From Alteromonadaceae bacterium M269 (GTDB lineage: Bacteria > Pseudomonadota > Gammaproteobacteria > Enterobacterales > Alteromonadaceae): DNA of 64,000 nucleotides. Positions 53,745-63,591 of the stretch are shown one piece after another. The translations under genes and the position numbers were made by a program. The first letter of the stretch is position 1, and each line of letters begins with the position of its first letter. Where the stretch lies: positions 682,001 through 746,000 of the forward strand of contig SMNZ01000002.1 of NCBI GenBank assembly GCA_004353515.1. The letters are read 5' to 3'. The notes under the pieces were generated by a model. It ran no database searches. It was not told the DNA's origin and worked only from the letters and a program-made list of their open reading frames with translations.

Positions 53745-55250
53745 CTAACATTTAAGGTGAGCAACTTCCTCATTAACTTGGGTCGCAGCGCCATCTAGGT
53801 TTGAAGCTTGGTTCTGAATCAGCTCAACTTGCGAATTCTCTTCTGAAGCTAACTGTCTAACATATTGGATGGCATCAGCCATATCAGCAGAGGCTTTTGC
53901 CTGCTCATCCATCGCTTTTGCAACGAACTTATTGAGATCAGCGCAGTGTTTGATGCTCTCATTAATTTTGGTGATAAGCTGATTGGCTTGTTCAGTTTGT
54001 TCATTTGATTGTTCAACCCTCTCAACAGACTCAGTCATAGACTCAACTGACTTTTTCGCTTGTTCAAGAAGTTGCGACATCATTGTGTCTATCTTACCGG
54101 TACTTTCGGTTGTACGTTGAGCTAGCTGTCTAACTTCATCGGCGACGACGGCAAAGCCGCGTCCATGTTCGCCCGCTCGCGCAGCTTCTATCGCTGCATT
54201 AAGGGCAAGCAAGTTTGTTTGATCTGCAATACCAGAGATATCGCCCAAAATGCCTGTTATCTCGCCACAGGCAGAAGATAAGGCATTGATGTTATCGCTT
54301 GCGACATTGATGCCACTTAACACTATTTGGTTAGTATTATTGGCCGCACCAATAATACTTGAAGCATTAGCTGTATCATCTGCCATCAAGGTCATTTCTT
54401 GATTGGCTTCATTGGCTGAGCTAGCAGCTTTATTAACACTGGATGAAAGCTGTGCCATTGAATTTGCGATGTTATCTACTTCGTTGAATGATTTTGTTTT
54501 TATCTCGTAAAGCTTCTGCGTCAACTGATTCATTTGTTCGGAACGATCCCTCAAGTCATTACTGACACTACCAATGTTGCGAGATAAGTTTTGAATTGAG
54601 TTTAATAAGGCATTGAAGCTTTGAACGTAGACGTTGCCCTCTATGCTGTCTGCTCTTTCTCTTAGGTTTAAAGAGTTTCCTTCTTCGGAGATTCTCAGAA
54701 TAGTCTCACTGATTGTTGAAGAGGCCTGTTCTGCTTGTCTGTTCTGCAATGCTACATAGCCTACCATCAAGCCCTCTATGACAGCATAAGTGGCATGAAT
54801 CAAAAAGATGCTAATCCCGATTCGGTCGGGCTCAAACACGAATACTGGGATTGAATTCAGTTGCATGATGAAAAAAGATAAGTGATGAACGGCAACGAAA
54901 AGTACAGAAGTTAATAGTATTCGCCAGTTTTGATAGAGCACTAACATGGCTAGAATCACAAAAACACCGAAGTGTAATTCAGTCATCCCTTGTGCTTGTT
55001 GCAGATGAAGAGCAACGAAGATAAGCATACTAAGCGCAACGATATGATGGGTGGATTCAGCGTTAGGGTTTGTTCTCAATAGGTACAGAGGCAGGAGCAA
55101 CGACGGAACTCCGATAATAATGAGTTCCCACCATTTGTTGTAAACAGCGGCTAAGCCTATGGTCATTAAGAAGAGAAAAATTAAAAGATTGCTGAATAGC
55201 TTATTTGCGTTAGAGATGGCGGTTGACCCAAGTTCTTGTTGTTGGCTCAT
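53745..55250 (-). CDS. Methyl-accepting chemotaxis protein with membrane-embedded sensor
   Basis: From ATG 55250 (AGGA 9 nt upstream) the protein has 501 aa. The N-terminal third is about six helices with no periplasmic domain (residues ~20-180), then a coiled-coil signalling region with the MCP hairpin tip [32 protein letters not shown]. No HAMP domain is obvious. Such sensors respond to membrane or internal signals. A sigma-28-like promoter may lie at 55365-55392. The final helical segment ends in HLKC. Confidence 0.93.
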   Translation of the reverse strand: MSQQQELGSTAISNANKLFSNLLIFLFLMTIGLAAVYNKWWELIIIGVPSLLLPLYLLRTNPNAESTHHIVALSMLIFVALHLQQAQGMTELHFGVFVILAMLVLYQNWRILLTSVLFVAVHHLSFFIMQLNSIPVFVFEPDRIGISIFLIHATYAVIEGLMVGYVALQNRQAEQASSTISETILRISEEGNSLNLRERADSIEGNVYVQSFNALLNSIQNLSRNIGSVSNDLRDRSEQMNQLTQKLYEIKTKSFNEVDNIANSMAQLSSSVNKAASSANEANQEMTLMADDTANASSIIGAANNTNQIVLSGINVASDNINALSSACGEITGILGDISGIADQTNLLALNAAIEAARAGEHGRGFAVVADEVRQLAQRTTESTGKIDTMMSQLLEQAKKSVESMTESVERVEQSNEQTEQANQLITKINESIKHCADLNKFVAKAMDEQAKASADMADAIQYVRQLASEENSQVELIQNQASNLDGAATQVNEEVAHLKC

Positions 55251-55364
55251 CAAATTCAATCCTATACTACCAGTGGTTGGAACAATCCATTGACTAAACC
55301 ACAACCTCGTCACCAGGCTGTGGGTTATCCGTTTCTTATCTATTTATAGACGACTTTAGGTCTA

Positions 55365-55392
55365 ATATCGACAGGCGTCGAACAGCTCTTTA
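55365..55392 (-). promoter_or_regulatory. Possible sigma-28 promoter of the chemoreceptor gene
   Basis: On the minus strand TAAAGAGC (-35, 55392-55385) and GTCGATAT (-10, 55372-55365) are separated by 12 nt, close to the FliA consensus TAAAGTTT-N11-GCCGATAA. It lies about 110 bp upstream of the ATG. Confidence 0.35.
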
Positions 55393-55478
55393 ATTGATTT
55401 TCTTAACTTACCTTTGTTTTGTCGAAATAGATCATCACAATTTAGCGCTTTTTGTACTTTGTACATTAAGCTAATGGC

Positions 55479-55967
55479 TTAATGTTTATGGTCGCAAGTA
55501 TCGTCTAATCCATGTGCATGGCCATGGGCAATTTCTTCTTCAGTCGCTTCTCTGACTTCGAGTATTTCAACTTCAAACAATAATGTCAGTCCCGCTAACG
55601 GATGGTTACCATCGACAAAAACTTCTTCTTCAGTCACATCAACAATAATCACGGATTGTTCACCATCATCGGTCGTTGCTCTGAATTGCATACCGGGCTC
55701 AACGTCCATACCCTCAAACATGTCTTTAGGTACTGCCTGTACCAGTGATTCCTGACGTTCTCCATACGCTTCGCTTGGTTCAACTGATAGCTCAAATTTA
55801 TCACCAGCTTCTTTACCCAACATGGCTTTCTCTAACCCATCGATGAGGTGACGACTACCTTGCAGGTACACCATAGGCGCGCCATTTCTCGAAGAATCAA
55901 TTTGCGTTTTATCTTCGCTAAAAACACTGAAGTGCATAGTCACCACAGAATTGGGTGCAATTATCAT
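55479..55967 (-). CDS. FKBP-type peptidyl-prolyl isomerase, SlyD-like
   Basis: A 162-aa cytoplasmic isomerase-chaperone: VTMHFSVFSEDKTQIDSSRNG, the flap MVYLQGSRHLIDGLEKAMLGKEAGDKFEL and LTLLFEVEILEVREAT. The C-terminal His-rich tail (HGHAHGLDDTCDHKH) is a short form of SlyD's metal-binding tail. It follows ygfZ on the same strand, 4 bp apart. Confidence 0.92.
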   Translation of the reverse strand: MIIAPNSVVTMHFSVFSEDKTQIDSSRNGAPMVYLQGSRHLIDGLEKAMLGKEAGDKFELSVEPSEAYGERQESLVQAVPKDMFEGMDVEPGMQFRATTDDGEQSVIIVDVTEEEVFVDGNHPLAGLTLLFEVEILEVREATEEEIAHGHAHGLDDTCDHKH

Positions 55968-55971
55968 AAGT

Positions 55972-56949
55972 TTATTCCTCGAGTGAATAGGGTAAAGGTT
56001 GAACAGTAAATACAGTATCGGGAGTATCTTTCATTCTTAATTTTGCACCGACAGCAGTATCGTTTGCTAGAACAGCAAGAGCCCAGGTTTCGTTTTGATA
56101 TGAAGCTGAAGACAATAGAGTTCCGCCTCGCCTCCAATTCTCTCCAACCTGAGACTCCAAAGTTGCGCCACTTTCTAAATCTAAAGCGGACGAAGTTCGA
56201 AGAACAAACGCAGCTCTTTTGTTTTTACCTAAGTACTTGCTTCTCGCAACAGTTTCTTGGCCCATATAACAGCCTTTACTAAAGCTAATAGCGTTTAGGG
56301 CTTGCAGGTTCATCATTTGAGGGATGAATTCCGCTGAAGTCGCCTCGTCGATATGTGGGATACCGGCCTTAATATCCATAAGTTGCCATAACTGTGCGTC
56401 ATTTGATATCTCGAGATTATCGAGCTCTACATTTTCAAAAGAAGTTTCAGTTAATGCGATAAGGTAGCGTGACTCAGGTTGACTGAAATGTATGACAAAT
56501 CCCAAGTCATTCGATAGCGACTGGTTCGTTTCTGGGATCGCTCCAAATAGCTTTTCAATGAGCGCTTGAGTCGACTGTCCTTTTCCAGCAAGAAATTTAA
56601 AGTCGCTTGTTTTATCCTCTATCTCGGTTTTGGCAAATACACCAAACTTTTTAAGGGCATCAAAAGAAGGTTGAAAGCCTCCTTGGTGCATTATCATGAC
56701 TAGGTTTTCTTGCCACAAAAGCGTGTTAAATACGCTTAAAGTTTTGCCTTTAGCGTCGCAATGGCAGCTCAGCAACACATTATCTTGAGATAAATTGTTG
56801 ATATCGGCGGTCACTTGTCCTTGGAGATAGCTGATATTTTGTTCTCCGGATAAGTTGATAATACGTAAATAAGGTATTTGACATAGGAAATCTGGTATTA
56901 GTTCGCCTGAGTTTCCGTCTGATTCATGATTGTTTACTTGGTTTGACAT
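55972..56949 (-). CDS. ygfZ: tRNA-modifying / Fe-S protein YgfZ
   Basis: A 325-aa folate-binding protein of the GcvT-like family that helps repair or assemble Fe-S clusters in some enzymes. The signature KGCYMGQETVARSKYLG (Cys near 231) is intact, and the N-terminal QGQVTADINNL motif is as in E. coli YgfZ (326 aa). It is divergent from sdhE, the arrangement of E. coli. Confidence 0.95.
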   Translation of the reverse strand: MSNQVNNHESDGNSGELIPDFLCQIPYLRIINLSGEQNISYLQGQVTADINNLSQDNVLLSCHCDAKGKTLSVFNTLLWQENLVMIMHQGGFQPSFDALKKFGVFAKTEIEDKTSDFKFLAGKGQSTQALIEKLFGAIPETNQSLSNDLGFVIHFSQPESRYLIALTETSFENVELDNLEISNDAQLWQLMDIKAGIPHIDEATSAEFIPQMMNLQALNAISFSKGCYMGQETVARSKYLGKNKRAAFVLRTSSALDLESGATLESQVGENWRRGGTLLSSASYQNETWALAVLANDTAVGAKLRMKDTPDTVFTVQPLPYSLEE

Positions 56950-57067
56950 GAAAAATCGTTATGACTGTTTTTGACTGAGTATATTAACCTGAAACAAGCC
57001 AAATGGGCTGAATATTGTTAATATAAAATACTGAGAACTAATTAAAACTGTAAATAGCGAGTGTTGG

Positions 57068-57319
57068 ATGTTTAGTAAAGCCCGATACGCAAGACTTAAA
57101 TGGGCTTGCCGAAGAGGAATGTTGGAACTTGATGTTTTATTTATGCCTTTTGTTGAAACGGGTTTTCATGAATTGAACGATGAGCAAAAAGTGATATTTG
57201 AGCGCTTGCTAACAGCAGATGATCCGGACCTTTACGCTTGGTTTATGGGACATCAGGAATGTGATGATAAGGAATTCGCAGACATGATTGCGCTAATATT
57301 GGGCCGTGTCAAAGTATAG
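57068..57319 (+). CDS. sdhE: Succinate dehydrogenase flavinylation factor SdhE
   Basis: An 83-aa protein that helps attach FAD to SdhA. RLKWACRRGMLELDVLFMPFVE contains the RGxxELD motif needed for this role, and the four- to five-helix length fits. It overlaps ygfX by 14 bp and is divergent from ygfZ. Confidence 0.95.
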   Translation: MFSKARYARLKWACRRGMLELDVLFMPFVETGFHELNDEQKVIFERLLTADDPDLYAWFMGHQECDDKEFADMIALILGRVKV

Positions 57320-57764
57320 AGTTGTTGTAGTACCTTCTATTGCTGGAAAGTGGTTTGTGACAGCCACTATTCTGATCAGTCTTATACCTGTATGGCTTAT
57401 ATCGAGCGATCTCTATAGTAGTGTTTGGATTTTTCAATGCTTTTTGTCGTTGTGTTTGATGTTATTTGCGATACAAGAGTGGCGTAGGAAGCAGAACGAA
57501 AACATAACGTTGGTTGAAGACAATGGCAGATGGACATCTCTTAATGATGAGAAATCGAGGCCATTTGAGATATCAGAAGGCTCGAGGGTTTCTAAGTGGT
57601 TATTGTGGGTACAACTATCCCCATTAATGCCCTTGCCCGACGAGAAGTGCAAATGGCTGTGGATATTTCCGGATTCTGTTAGTAAGAAAGATTTTAGGCG
57701 TTTAAGTCGGATTATTATTCGTAAACAGCGCACCCATGAGGATGAAAGCTTAAGTGTTAGATAA
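57306..57764 (+). CDS. ygfX: YgfX/CptA-like membrane protein
   Basis: A 152-aa protein with two N-terminal helices (KWFVTATILISLIPVWLI and SSVWIFQCFLSLCLMLFAI), then a soluble tail with WLLWVQLSPLMPLP and LWIFPDSVSKKDFRRLSRII. In E. coli its partner SdhE gives a toxin-antitoxin-like pairing (CptA/CptB) in one view; the family is also tied to membrane biogenesis. GTG start inside sdhE. Confidence 0.85.
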   Translation: MSKYRVVVVPSIAGKWFVTATILISLIPVWLISSDLYSSVWIFQCFLSLCLMLFAIQEWRRKQNENITLVEDNGRWTSLNDEKSRPFEISEGSRVSKWLLWVQLSPLMPLPDEKCKWLWIFPDSVSKKDFRRLSRIIIRKQRTHEDESLSVR

Positions 57765-58626
57765 GCAAACCATATCAATAAAACCCAGAGAGTTGCCAAA
57801 TACAATTGGGTTGTTAGGGCGGGCAGGTCTTAAAAGGGCGACTAATACAGAGTCACCGACACTACCTGAAACTGTCATGAAATGTCAGGGAATGGCAGTG
57901 CCTAAACAAAAGTTAAAGCAGTTTAATGCTTTATCTGAATGGCCAATTGCTGATCAACTGCCGCCAACCTTTATTCATTTGTTAGCTTTTCCATTACATA
58001 TGTCATTGGTGCTGGAGGAATCTTTTCCCTTTGCATTATTAGGTTTGGTGCATATTGAAAATATGGTTCAGCAACTTCGTCCGGTCAGGCCTGACGAAAG
58101 ACTTGATTTGACCTGCTTTTTATCAGATTTACTGTCGCATAGGCGGGGGTGGCAGTTTAAGCTTAATACGGAAGCTTATATCTGTGATGAGCTTGTTTGG
58201 CGCTCTACCAGTACAAACTTGGTTCGTCAAAATAGTACGGTGACCAGTGATAAGTCGTCACCGATTAGAAAGCCATTTACGCCTAAGGGAATGACAGAAA
58301 GTTGGTCACTTCCTACAAGCTTAGGGCGCAGTTATGCAAAAGTATCAGGGGATTTTAATCCTATCCATTTGTATGCGCTGACGGCTAAGCTCTTGGGCTT
58401 CCAACGCCATATAGTTCATGGCATGTGGAGTAAAGCGCGTGTGATGTCTGCATTGTCGCAGTCTTTACCTGCAGCCTATGAGGCTAAAGTAAAGTTTAAA
58501 AGCCCGGTGTTGCTGCCAACAGATGTTCTATTTGCAAATCAATCAGATGAAACTGATGGACGATTTACGCTGTATTCAGACACATTGTTACAACAACACC
58601 TAAGTGGTAACTGGAAAGCGCTTTAA
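57754..58626 (+). CDS. MaoC-type dehydratase/hydratase, two hotdog domains
   Basis: A 290-aa protein. The C-terminal half has the MaoC hydratase motif: LGRSYAKVSGDFNPIHLYALTAKLLGFQRHIVHGMW, with catalytic Asp and His. The N-terminal half is a degenerate hotdog. Likely an acyl-CoA or acyl-ACP hydratase in fatty-acid metabolism. A GTG start overlaps ygfX by 11 bp, so it is co-transcribed with sdhE-ygfX. Confidence 0.85.
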   Translation: MLDKQTISIKPRELPNTIGLLGRAGLKRATNTESPTLPETVMKCQGMAVPKQKLKQFNALSEWPIADQLPPTFIHLLAFPLHMSLVLEESFPFALLGLVHIENMVQQLRPVRPDERLDLTCFLSDLLSHRRGWQFKLNTEAYICDELVWRSTSTNLVRQNSTVTSDKSSPIRKPFTPKGMTESWSLPTSLGRSYAKVSGDFNPIHLYALTAKLLGFQRHIVHGMWSKARVMSALSQSLPAAYEAKVKFKSPVLLPTDVLFANQSDETDGRFTLYSDTLLQQHLSGNWKAL

Positions 58627-58670
58627 TCGTGGCTACTATCAGATTTACTCTTTTGGGTTCTTGAGAGTTA

Positions 58671-58770
58671 GTTCGCCGCTATAGCACGCTCCTATAGGAG
58701 GCTCCGTATTGTAGGAGCCGAACTCGTTCGCAAAAGGTTGTGTGTTTGAGGCTTTGTTCGCCACTAAACT
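58671..58770. repeat. REP-like palindromic repeat cluster (copy C)
   Basis: The segment between the MaoC gene and nadB repeats the unit at 19681-19830: TTGTAGGAGCCGAACTCGTTC (58710) against TTGTAGGAGCCGAATTCGTTC (19705), with the similarity running on for about 65 bp. It has a perfect palindrome CTCCTATAGGAG (58689-58700) and a hairpin GGCTCC/GGAGCC (58700-58719). Confidence 0.7.
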
Positions 58771-58782
58771 TGGCCCTTTGCA

Positions 58783-58814
58783 TTAGCCGACTTTCTTATA
58801 TAAAACTAAGATTA
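58783..58814 (-). repeat. 32-nt repeat starting at the nadB stop codon (copy 2)
   Basis: Begins on the minus strand with the TAA stop codon of nadB. It matches 1007-1038, at the tmcA stop, with six transitions in 32 nt. Confidence 0.5.
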
Positions 58815-60407
58815 ATTCGGTGATAAAATGGTTGGTTCAGGATTGTCGAGCTGTTCGGGATAATCTAAGTTGTAGTGTAATCCTCGGCTTTCCTTGCGTT
58901 GCATAGCGCATTTCACAATTAATTCGGCGACAGTCACCAAGTTTCTTAGTTCTAACTGGTTATTACTCACCCTAAATGCTGAGTAGTATTCTTCAATTTC
59001 TTGCTTTAAGAGTTCTATACGGCGTAGGGCTCTTTGCAGCCGCTTATCTGTCCGAACAATACCGACATAATCCCACATAAAGAGGCGCAACTCGTGCCAG
59101 TTATGCTGGATGATAACGGCCTCGTCAGAGTCTATAACCATACTCTCATCCCAGTGCTTAATAGGCTCTTCCGTGGTAGGTTCTGATAAGCGTTGCGAGA
59201 TATGTTCAGCGCTGGCATGCGCAAAAACAATGCATTCGAGTAACGAGTTACTCGCCATTCGATTGGCACCGTGCAGCCCGGTATAGGCAACTTCACCAAT
59301 GGCGTAAAGGTTATCGATATCTGTTTTACCGTCTAAATCCGTCACTATGCCGCCGCAGCTATAATGAGCAGCTGGCACGACAGGTATAGGTTGGCGTGTA
59401 ATGTCTATGCCGAGAGTGCGGCATTTACGATAAATTGTGGGGAAGTGCTTAACAATAAAGTCCGCAGGTTTGTGACTGATGTCGAGGTACATACAATCGG
59501 CACCTAAACGCTTCATCTCAAAGTCGATGGCTCTGGCGACTATATCTCGAGATGCTAATTCACCCCTTTCATCGAATTTATGCATAAAGCGGTTACCATC
59601 AGGATCGACTAGGTGAGCACCTTCGCCCCTCAATGCTTCTGAGATAAGGAAGTTACGTGCTTCTGGATGATATAAACAGGTAGGATGGAATTGGTTAAAC
59701 TCCATATTTGCCACTCTACAACCTGCACGCCAAGCCATAGCGATACCATCGCCGCTTGATACGTCAGGGTTTGATGTGTATTGATAAACTTTACTTGCGC
59801 CACCTGTTGCTAGTGCACAAAAGCGACTGCTAATGACTTCAACAGTTTCTTTGCTGCGGTTCCAGACATAAGCACCAATGATGTGGTTTTGCCGTGTTTT
59901 GCTCTTTATTAGGTCCAAGGCGTTATAACGTTCAAAAAGGTGTATGTTAGGGTGCCTTTTTACTGCCTCAGTTAATGTTAATTGTACAGCTTCACCTGTT
60001 GCATCGGCAGCATGTAAAATACGCCTGTGACTATGTCCTCCTTCTCGCGTGAGGTGGTAGTGTAGTTTTCCGTCTTCATTCTTTTCTTGGTCAAATGGCA
60101 TACCATGCTGAATAAGCCATTCCATACAAGGTTTAGCTTGTGCTGCAGTAAAATGTGCAACCTTTTCATCGCATAAGCCATCGCCTGCGATGAGGGTATC
60201 TTTGACATGTTCATTAATAGAGTCACCTTCATCAAAAACTGCTGCGATGCCGCCTTGGGCATACCGCGTAGAGCCTTCAGAAAGTAGACTTTTGCTTAAT
60301 ACAATAACTTGGCAATTATCAGCTATTTTTAGTGCTAGGCTTAATCCTGCAGCACCGCTACCGACAATCAGTAGATCACACTGATGTTGTACCGAATCAT
60401 TCATCAT
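58812..60407 (-). CDS. nadB: L-aspartate oxidase
   Basis: 531 aa. First enzyme of NAD synthesis: oxidises L-Asp to iminoaspartate with FAD, using O2 or fumarate. The FAD-binding [24 protein letters not shown] and the conserved [36 protein letters not shown] and [24 protein letters not shown] motifs are all present. It is divergent from rpoE, as in E. coli. Confidence 0.96.
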   Translation of the reverse strand: MMNDSVQHQCDLLIVGSGAAGLSLALKIADNCQVIVLSKSLLSEGSTRYAQGGIAAVFDEGDSINEHVKDTLIAGDGLCDEKVAHFTAAQAKPCMEWLIQHGMPFDQEKNEDGKLHYHLTREGGHSHRRILHAADATGEAVQLTLTEAVKRHPNIHLFERYNALDLIKSKTRQNHIIGAYVWNRSKETVEVISSRFCALATGGASKVYQYTSNPDVSSGDGIAMAWRAGCRVANMEFNQFHPTCLYHPEARNFLISEALRGEGAHLVDPDGNRFMHKFDERGELASRDIVARAIDFEMKRLGADCMYLDISHKPADFIVKHFPTIYRKCRTLGIDITRQPIPVVPAAHYSCGGIVTDLDGKTDIDNLYAIGEVAYTGLHGANRMASNSLLECIVFAHASAEHISQRLSEPTTEEPIKHWDESMVIDSDEAVIIQHNWHELRLFMWDYVGIVRTDKRLQRALRRIELLKQEIEEYYSAFRVSNNQLELRNLVTVAELIVKCAMQRKESRGLHYNLDYPEQLDNPEPTILSPN

Positions 60408-60608
60408 TAATTCATTTAACTTCTCATAGGGTTATAACAAGCTATGATAATGAAAGGAGATAAAAAAATATATCGTAAAGAGCAGCTATCCTTAGTTACA
60501 ATGACGATATGTCGAACAAATGTTGCTTTAATTCAATCTGTTCAGAACCCAGAATAAACAGCGGGTTATGGGCCTAAATGTGCTTTTTTGTAATTAGTTT
60601 AAAAAAAA

Positions 60609-60645
60609 TAGAACTTTTTAAAAACACTGTAGTCTATGTATTGCG
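60609..60645 (+). promoter_or_regulatory. Sigma-E-type promoter of the rpoE operon
   Basis: GAACTT (60611-60616), 15 nt, then GTCTA (60632-60636) matches the RpoE consensus GGAACTT-N15/16-GTCTAA except for the first G. It is about 65 nt before the ATG and explains autoregulation of rpoE. Confidence 0.8.
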
Positions 60646-60699
60646 TGTGAGAGCCATTAGCAGCATTTATAAGAAGTTAATAATGAGGAATTGGCTCGA

Positions 60700-61278
60700 A
60701 TGAGCGAGCAGTTAACTGATCAACAGATAGTTGAAAAGGTGCAACGAGGAGATAAAAACGCATTTAACCTGTTAGTTGTTAAGTATCAACATAAGGTTGC
60801 GCATTTAGTCTCTCGTTATGTTAAAAGTACAGGTGATATTGCCGATGTTTCCCAAGAAGCTTTTATTAAAGCTTATAGAGCGTTACCAAATTTTCGCGGG
60901 GAAAGTGCATTTTATACATGGCTATATCGAATAGCCGTTAATAGTGCTAAGAATTACTTGGTTGCTCAGGGACGGAAGCCGCCAGCAAATGATGTAGACG
61001 CAGACGAAGCAGATTATTATGATGGGAGTGATGCTTTAAAGGAAGGGAACTCACCGGAGCGGAGTTTGATGTCTGATCAAATGGAAAAACTATTGTTTGA
61101 AGCGATAGAAAAGCTACCTGAAGACTTACGTATGGCGATTACCCTACGAGAGTTAGAAGGTTTAAGCTATGAAGAAATTGCTAATGTAATGGATTGTCCT
61201 GTTGGTACGGTACGTTCTCGAATATTTAGAGCACGTGAATCAATTGATAAAGTGATTCAACCGTTACTTCAGGCCTGA
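60700..61278 (+). CDS. rpoE: RNA polymerase sigma-E factor
   Basis: From ATG 60700 (GAGGAA 9 nt upstream) the protein has 192 aa (E. coli 191). It directs the envelope-stress regulon. Sigma-2 (NLLVVKYQHKVAHLVSRYV, DVSQEAFIKAYRALPNFRGESAFYTWLYRIAVN) and sigma-4 (LPEDLRMAITLRELEGLSYEEIANVMDCPVGTVRSRIFRARE) are complete. First gene of rpoE-rseA-rseB-rseC. Confidence 0.97.
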   Translation: MSEQLTDQQIVEKVQRGDKNAFNLLVVKYQHKVAHLVSRYVKSTGDIADVSQEAFIKAYRALPNFRGESAFYTWLYRIAVNSAKNYLVAQGRKPPANDVDADEADYYDGSDALKEGNSPERSLMSDQMEKLLFEAIEKLPEDLRMAITLRELEGLSYEEIANVMDCPVGTVRSRIFRARESIDKVIQPLLQA

Positions 61279-61319
61279 TGATTAAATAAAGAGTGATGTT
61301 TAGTTAGGAACAACGTTTT

Positions 61320-61940
61320 ATGACGCAATCGAAAATCGAAAAGTTGTCTTCATTAATTGATGGTGAATCTCAAGACGAGCAGTTAATTGATGAAATTTCT
61401 ACCGATGCTGAACTGTCAAAGAAGTGGCAATCTTATCACCTAACCCGAGACTTAATGCGCAAAGACGCACCTGAGTTACTCAACTTCGATATCAGCGCGC
61501 AAGTTGCTAAAGCTATTGCTGATGAACCTTCCATTGTTGCCCCTAAGCCGAGCAGATTGGAATCATTACCGGTAATTGGCAATGTGATTCCTTTGATTAA
61601 GCAGAGTGGACAATTTGCTATTGCTGCTTCTGTTGCCGCTGCTGTGATTATCGGTGTTCAACAGTATAATCAGCCACTGCCTGATGAACCTTATGTGGTG
61701 ACTAACTCAACTAACCATTTAGGTAGTTTGGGTGTGGCATCAGGCGTTAGCTTAGAGCAGACACGCCCAATTCAAAATCAACGTTCTGATGCTCAAGAAC
61801 AACGTCGTCGTATTAACGCGTTACTTAGAGATCATCAAAATCAGATGCGTTTAAAATCTCAACCTCAGCAAGCTGAGCAGTTAGAGGAAGAGAAAGATGT
61901 GAAAGGAACGAATGAAAAGCCAACTGCGGAACAAAAGTAA
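61320..61940 (+). CDS. rseA: Anti-sigma-E factor RseA
   Basis: 206 aa with an N-terminal cytoplasmic sigma-binding domain (KIEKLSSLIDGESQDEQLIDEI, KWQSYHLTRDLMRKD), one membrane helix (FAIAASVAAAVIIGV) near residue 100-115, and a periplasmic tail rich in Gln/Arg/Glu that DegS and RseB act on. It lies 41 bp after rpoE; the stop region overlaps rseB. Confidence 0.93.
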   Translation: MTQSKIEKLSSLIDGESQDEQLIDEISTDAELSKKWQSYHLTRDLMRKDAPELLNFDISAQVAKAIADEPSIVAPKPSRLESLPVIGNVIPLIKQSGQFAIAASVAAAVIIGVQQYNQPLPDEPYVVTNSTNHLGSLGVASGVSLEQTRPIQNQRSDAQEQRRRINALLRDHQNQMRLKSQPQQAEQLEEEKDVKGTNEKPTAEQK

Positions 61941-62898
61941 TCGTTTAACTATCGTCAAAACTTTCCTATGGCTGATGCTGTGTTTCTCGTTCACAGCTTC
62001 AGCTAACTCCTTCAATAATCCCCAAGCTTGGTTACAGAAGCTCTCTCAAGCAGTTTCAGAGAGAAATTTTAATGTATCCTTTGTTGTTCTAAGTCAGAAC
62101 GCTGATGTCGAGCCTTATTTGTGGCGTCATGCGGTTATTGATGGTGTTGAAGTTGAACACCTCAACATGCTTAACGGTCCAGGACGAGAGGTTGTAAGAA
62201 TTGGAGACAGGGTGAGTTACTTTGAACCTTATACACCTCCATATACTATGCGCTCGTCAGAGATTAATGGGCCAATCCCTTATCAGTTGATGCGGGATTA
62301 TGAGAATCTAAGTTCCTCCTATAATTTTGTCTTAGTCGGACGTACCCGTATTTCAGGTAGAGCAGCTCAGCAAATCCGTATTGTCAGTCATGACAAGAGT
62401 CGATATGCCTACAATTTATGGCTGGATCAGGAAAGCGGCTTGATGCTGAAGCTTGATACTATTGATCTTAATGGTCAGGTTGTAGAGCAGTTGCAAGTGA
62501 CATCAATGCAGCTTACAGAGGTTCCAGACGATTATTTCTCTCGTATAGAGTTATCGAGGTTACCCAAAGTCGTAGAACTTGGCACGACAGCGGATACTCG
62601 TTTAGGGTGGCAAATTAATTGGCTCCCTGCTGGTATGAGAGTTGTTAAGCAGAACGTCCGTCAGCTTGCCCCTAACGAACGTCCGATTGAATATATGATG
62701 CTAAGTGATGGCATGGTTGATATCTCTGTCTATCTACAACAGCTACCCAATGAGCTTAATCAACGAACTGCACTAAAACATCAGTCGAATACTTTGTTCA
62801 CAATGCAAAGAGACTCGCTTGCTGTGACTGTGATTGGTAAACTACCGGCCAAGACAGCGGATGCGATAGCATCTTCTATCGGGATTACACCAAGATAA
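61912..62898 (+). CDS. rseB: Periplasmic sigma-E regulator RseB
   Basis: 328 aa, MucB/RseB family. After a signal peptide (to about residue 32, ASA-NS) it has a lipoprotein-localisation-like domain (NFNVSFVVLSQNADVEPYLWRHAVIDGVEVEHLNMLNGPGREVVRIGD) and a smaller C-terminal domain. It binds the periplasmic tail of RseA and shields it from DegS. It overlaps rseA by 29 bp. Confidence 0.95.
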   Translation: MKSQLRNKSNRLTIVKTFLWLMLCFSFTASANSFNNPQAWLQKLSQAVSERNFNVSFVVLSQNADVEPYLWRHAVIDGVEVEHLNMLNGPGREVVRIGDRVSYFEPYTPPYTMRSSEINGPIPYQLMRDYENLSSSYNFVLVGRTRISGRAAQQIRIVSHDKSRYAYNLWLDQESGLMLKLDTIDLNGQVVEQLQVTSMQLTEVPDDYFSRIELSRLPKVVELGTTADTRLGWQINWLPAGMRVVKQNVRQLAPNERPIEYMMLSDGMVDISVYLQQLPNELNQRTALKHQSNTLFTMQRDSLAVTVIGKLPAKTADAIASSIGITPR

Positions 62899-62911
62899 AT
62901 AGGCCTCAGTC

Positions 62912-63391
62912 GTGATTGAAGAAATAGGCACAGTGACACGTGTGTCTGACGAACATATTTGGGTTGAAACGCAAATCAAAACCACCTGTGGGAGTTGTGA
63001 GCAGAAGTCTGATTGCAGCACGGGTGTTATTGCGAAAACTGTGGCGAGCAAGACGCAGACATTTAAGTTGTCCTATCAAAAAGACGCCATTGTTGGCCAG
63101 CAGGTCAAATTAGGCCTACCTGAACAGACGTTGCTGGGTGTGTCTGCATTATTCTATATGTTACCACTGGTTATGATGTTGCTTGTTGGCGGTTTGGCTG
63201 ATTTGACTACGCAATGGTTAGCCTTGTCTGGAGAGTGGTTGGTAGTCGTCGCATCTCTAAGCTCATTGGTTGGTAGTTTTTACATGATAAGTCAATGGCT
63301 TAAGACAAAAAATAGTGAGTCTTATCAACCTCAACTACTCACTCTTTTAACACCTGAAGAGCAAAAGATTCCTGTCAAAATGGTCCCATAA
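62912..63391 (+). CDS. rseC: Sigma-E positive regulator RseC/MucC
   Basis: A 159-aa inner-membrane protein starting at GTG 62912. A Cys motif (CGSCEQKSDCSTG) near residue 28 may bind a metal or Fe-S cluster, and two helices follow at about 80-125. RseC modulates sigma-E and electron transfer (SoxR-reducing) functions in other bacteria. It is the last gene of the operon. Confidence 0.92.
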   Translation: MIEEIGTVTRVSDEHIWVETQIKTTCGSCEQKSDCSTGVIAKTVASKTQTFKLSYQKDAIVGQQVKLGLPEQTLLGVSALFYMLPLVMMLLVGGLADLTTQWLALSGEWLVVVASLSSLVGSFYMISQWLKTKNSESYQPQLLTLLTPEEQKIPVKMVP

Positions 63392-63393
63392 AT

Positions 63394-63408
63394 CCTCTTA
63401 TAAAGAGG
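63394..63408 (+). terminator. Short hairpin after rseC
   Basis: CCTCTT and AAGAGG form a 6-bp stem with a 3-nt loop directly after the rseC stop, followed by TATTTG. It is a weak terminator candidate. Confidence 0.35.
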
Positions 63409-63520
63409 TATTTGTCAAAAATTTGTTTATCTGATCATAAGATCATACAAATGATTATGATAAGCAGATCGCAAATTAGTCATTAAAGCTGTAAAATCCT
63501 CGCCCATTAATTTATGCCTT

Positions 63521-63535
63521 GGGTCTGTTGACCTT
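63521..63535 (+). repeat. 15-nt copy of the palindrome arm, before lepA
   Basis: GGGTCTGTTGACCTT is identical to part of the right arm of the 28807-28856 palindrome (in reverse). A second hairpin ACAAAGC/GCTTTGT follows at about 63540-63563. It may be a remnant of the same element family, but the match is short. Confidence 0.35.
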
Positions 63536-63591
63536 ATAACAAAGCAGCGAATTGAGCTTTGTACAACCAGAAGTAGATATCAGAACAAACT

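Noticed and set aside
57068-57764. sdhE-ygfX as a toxin-antitoxin pair
   Set aside because: SdhE carries the RGxxELD flavinylation motif and the neighbourhood matches the housekeeping arrangement; the toxin view is disputed and not needed here.
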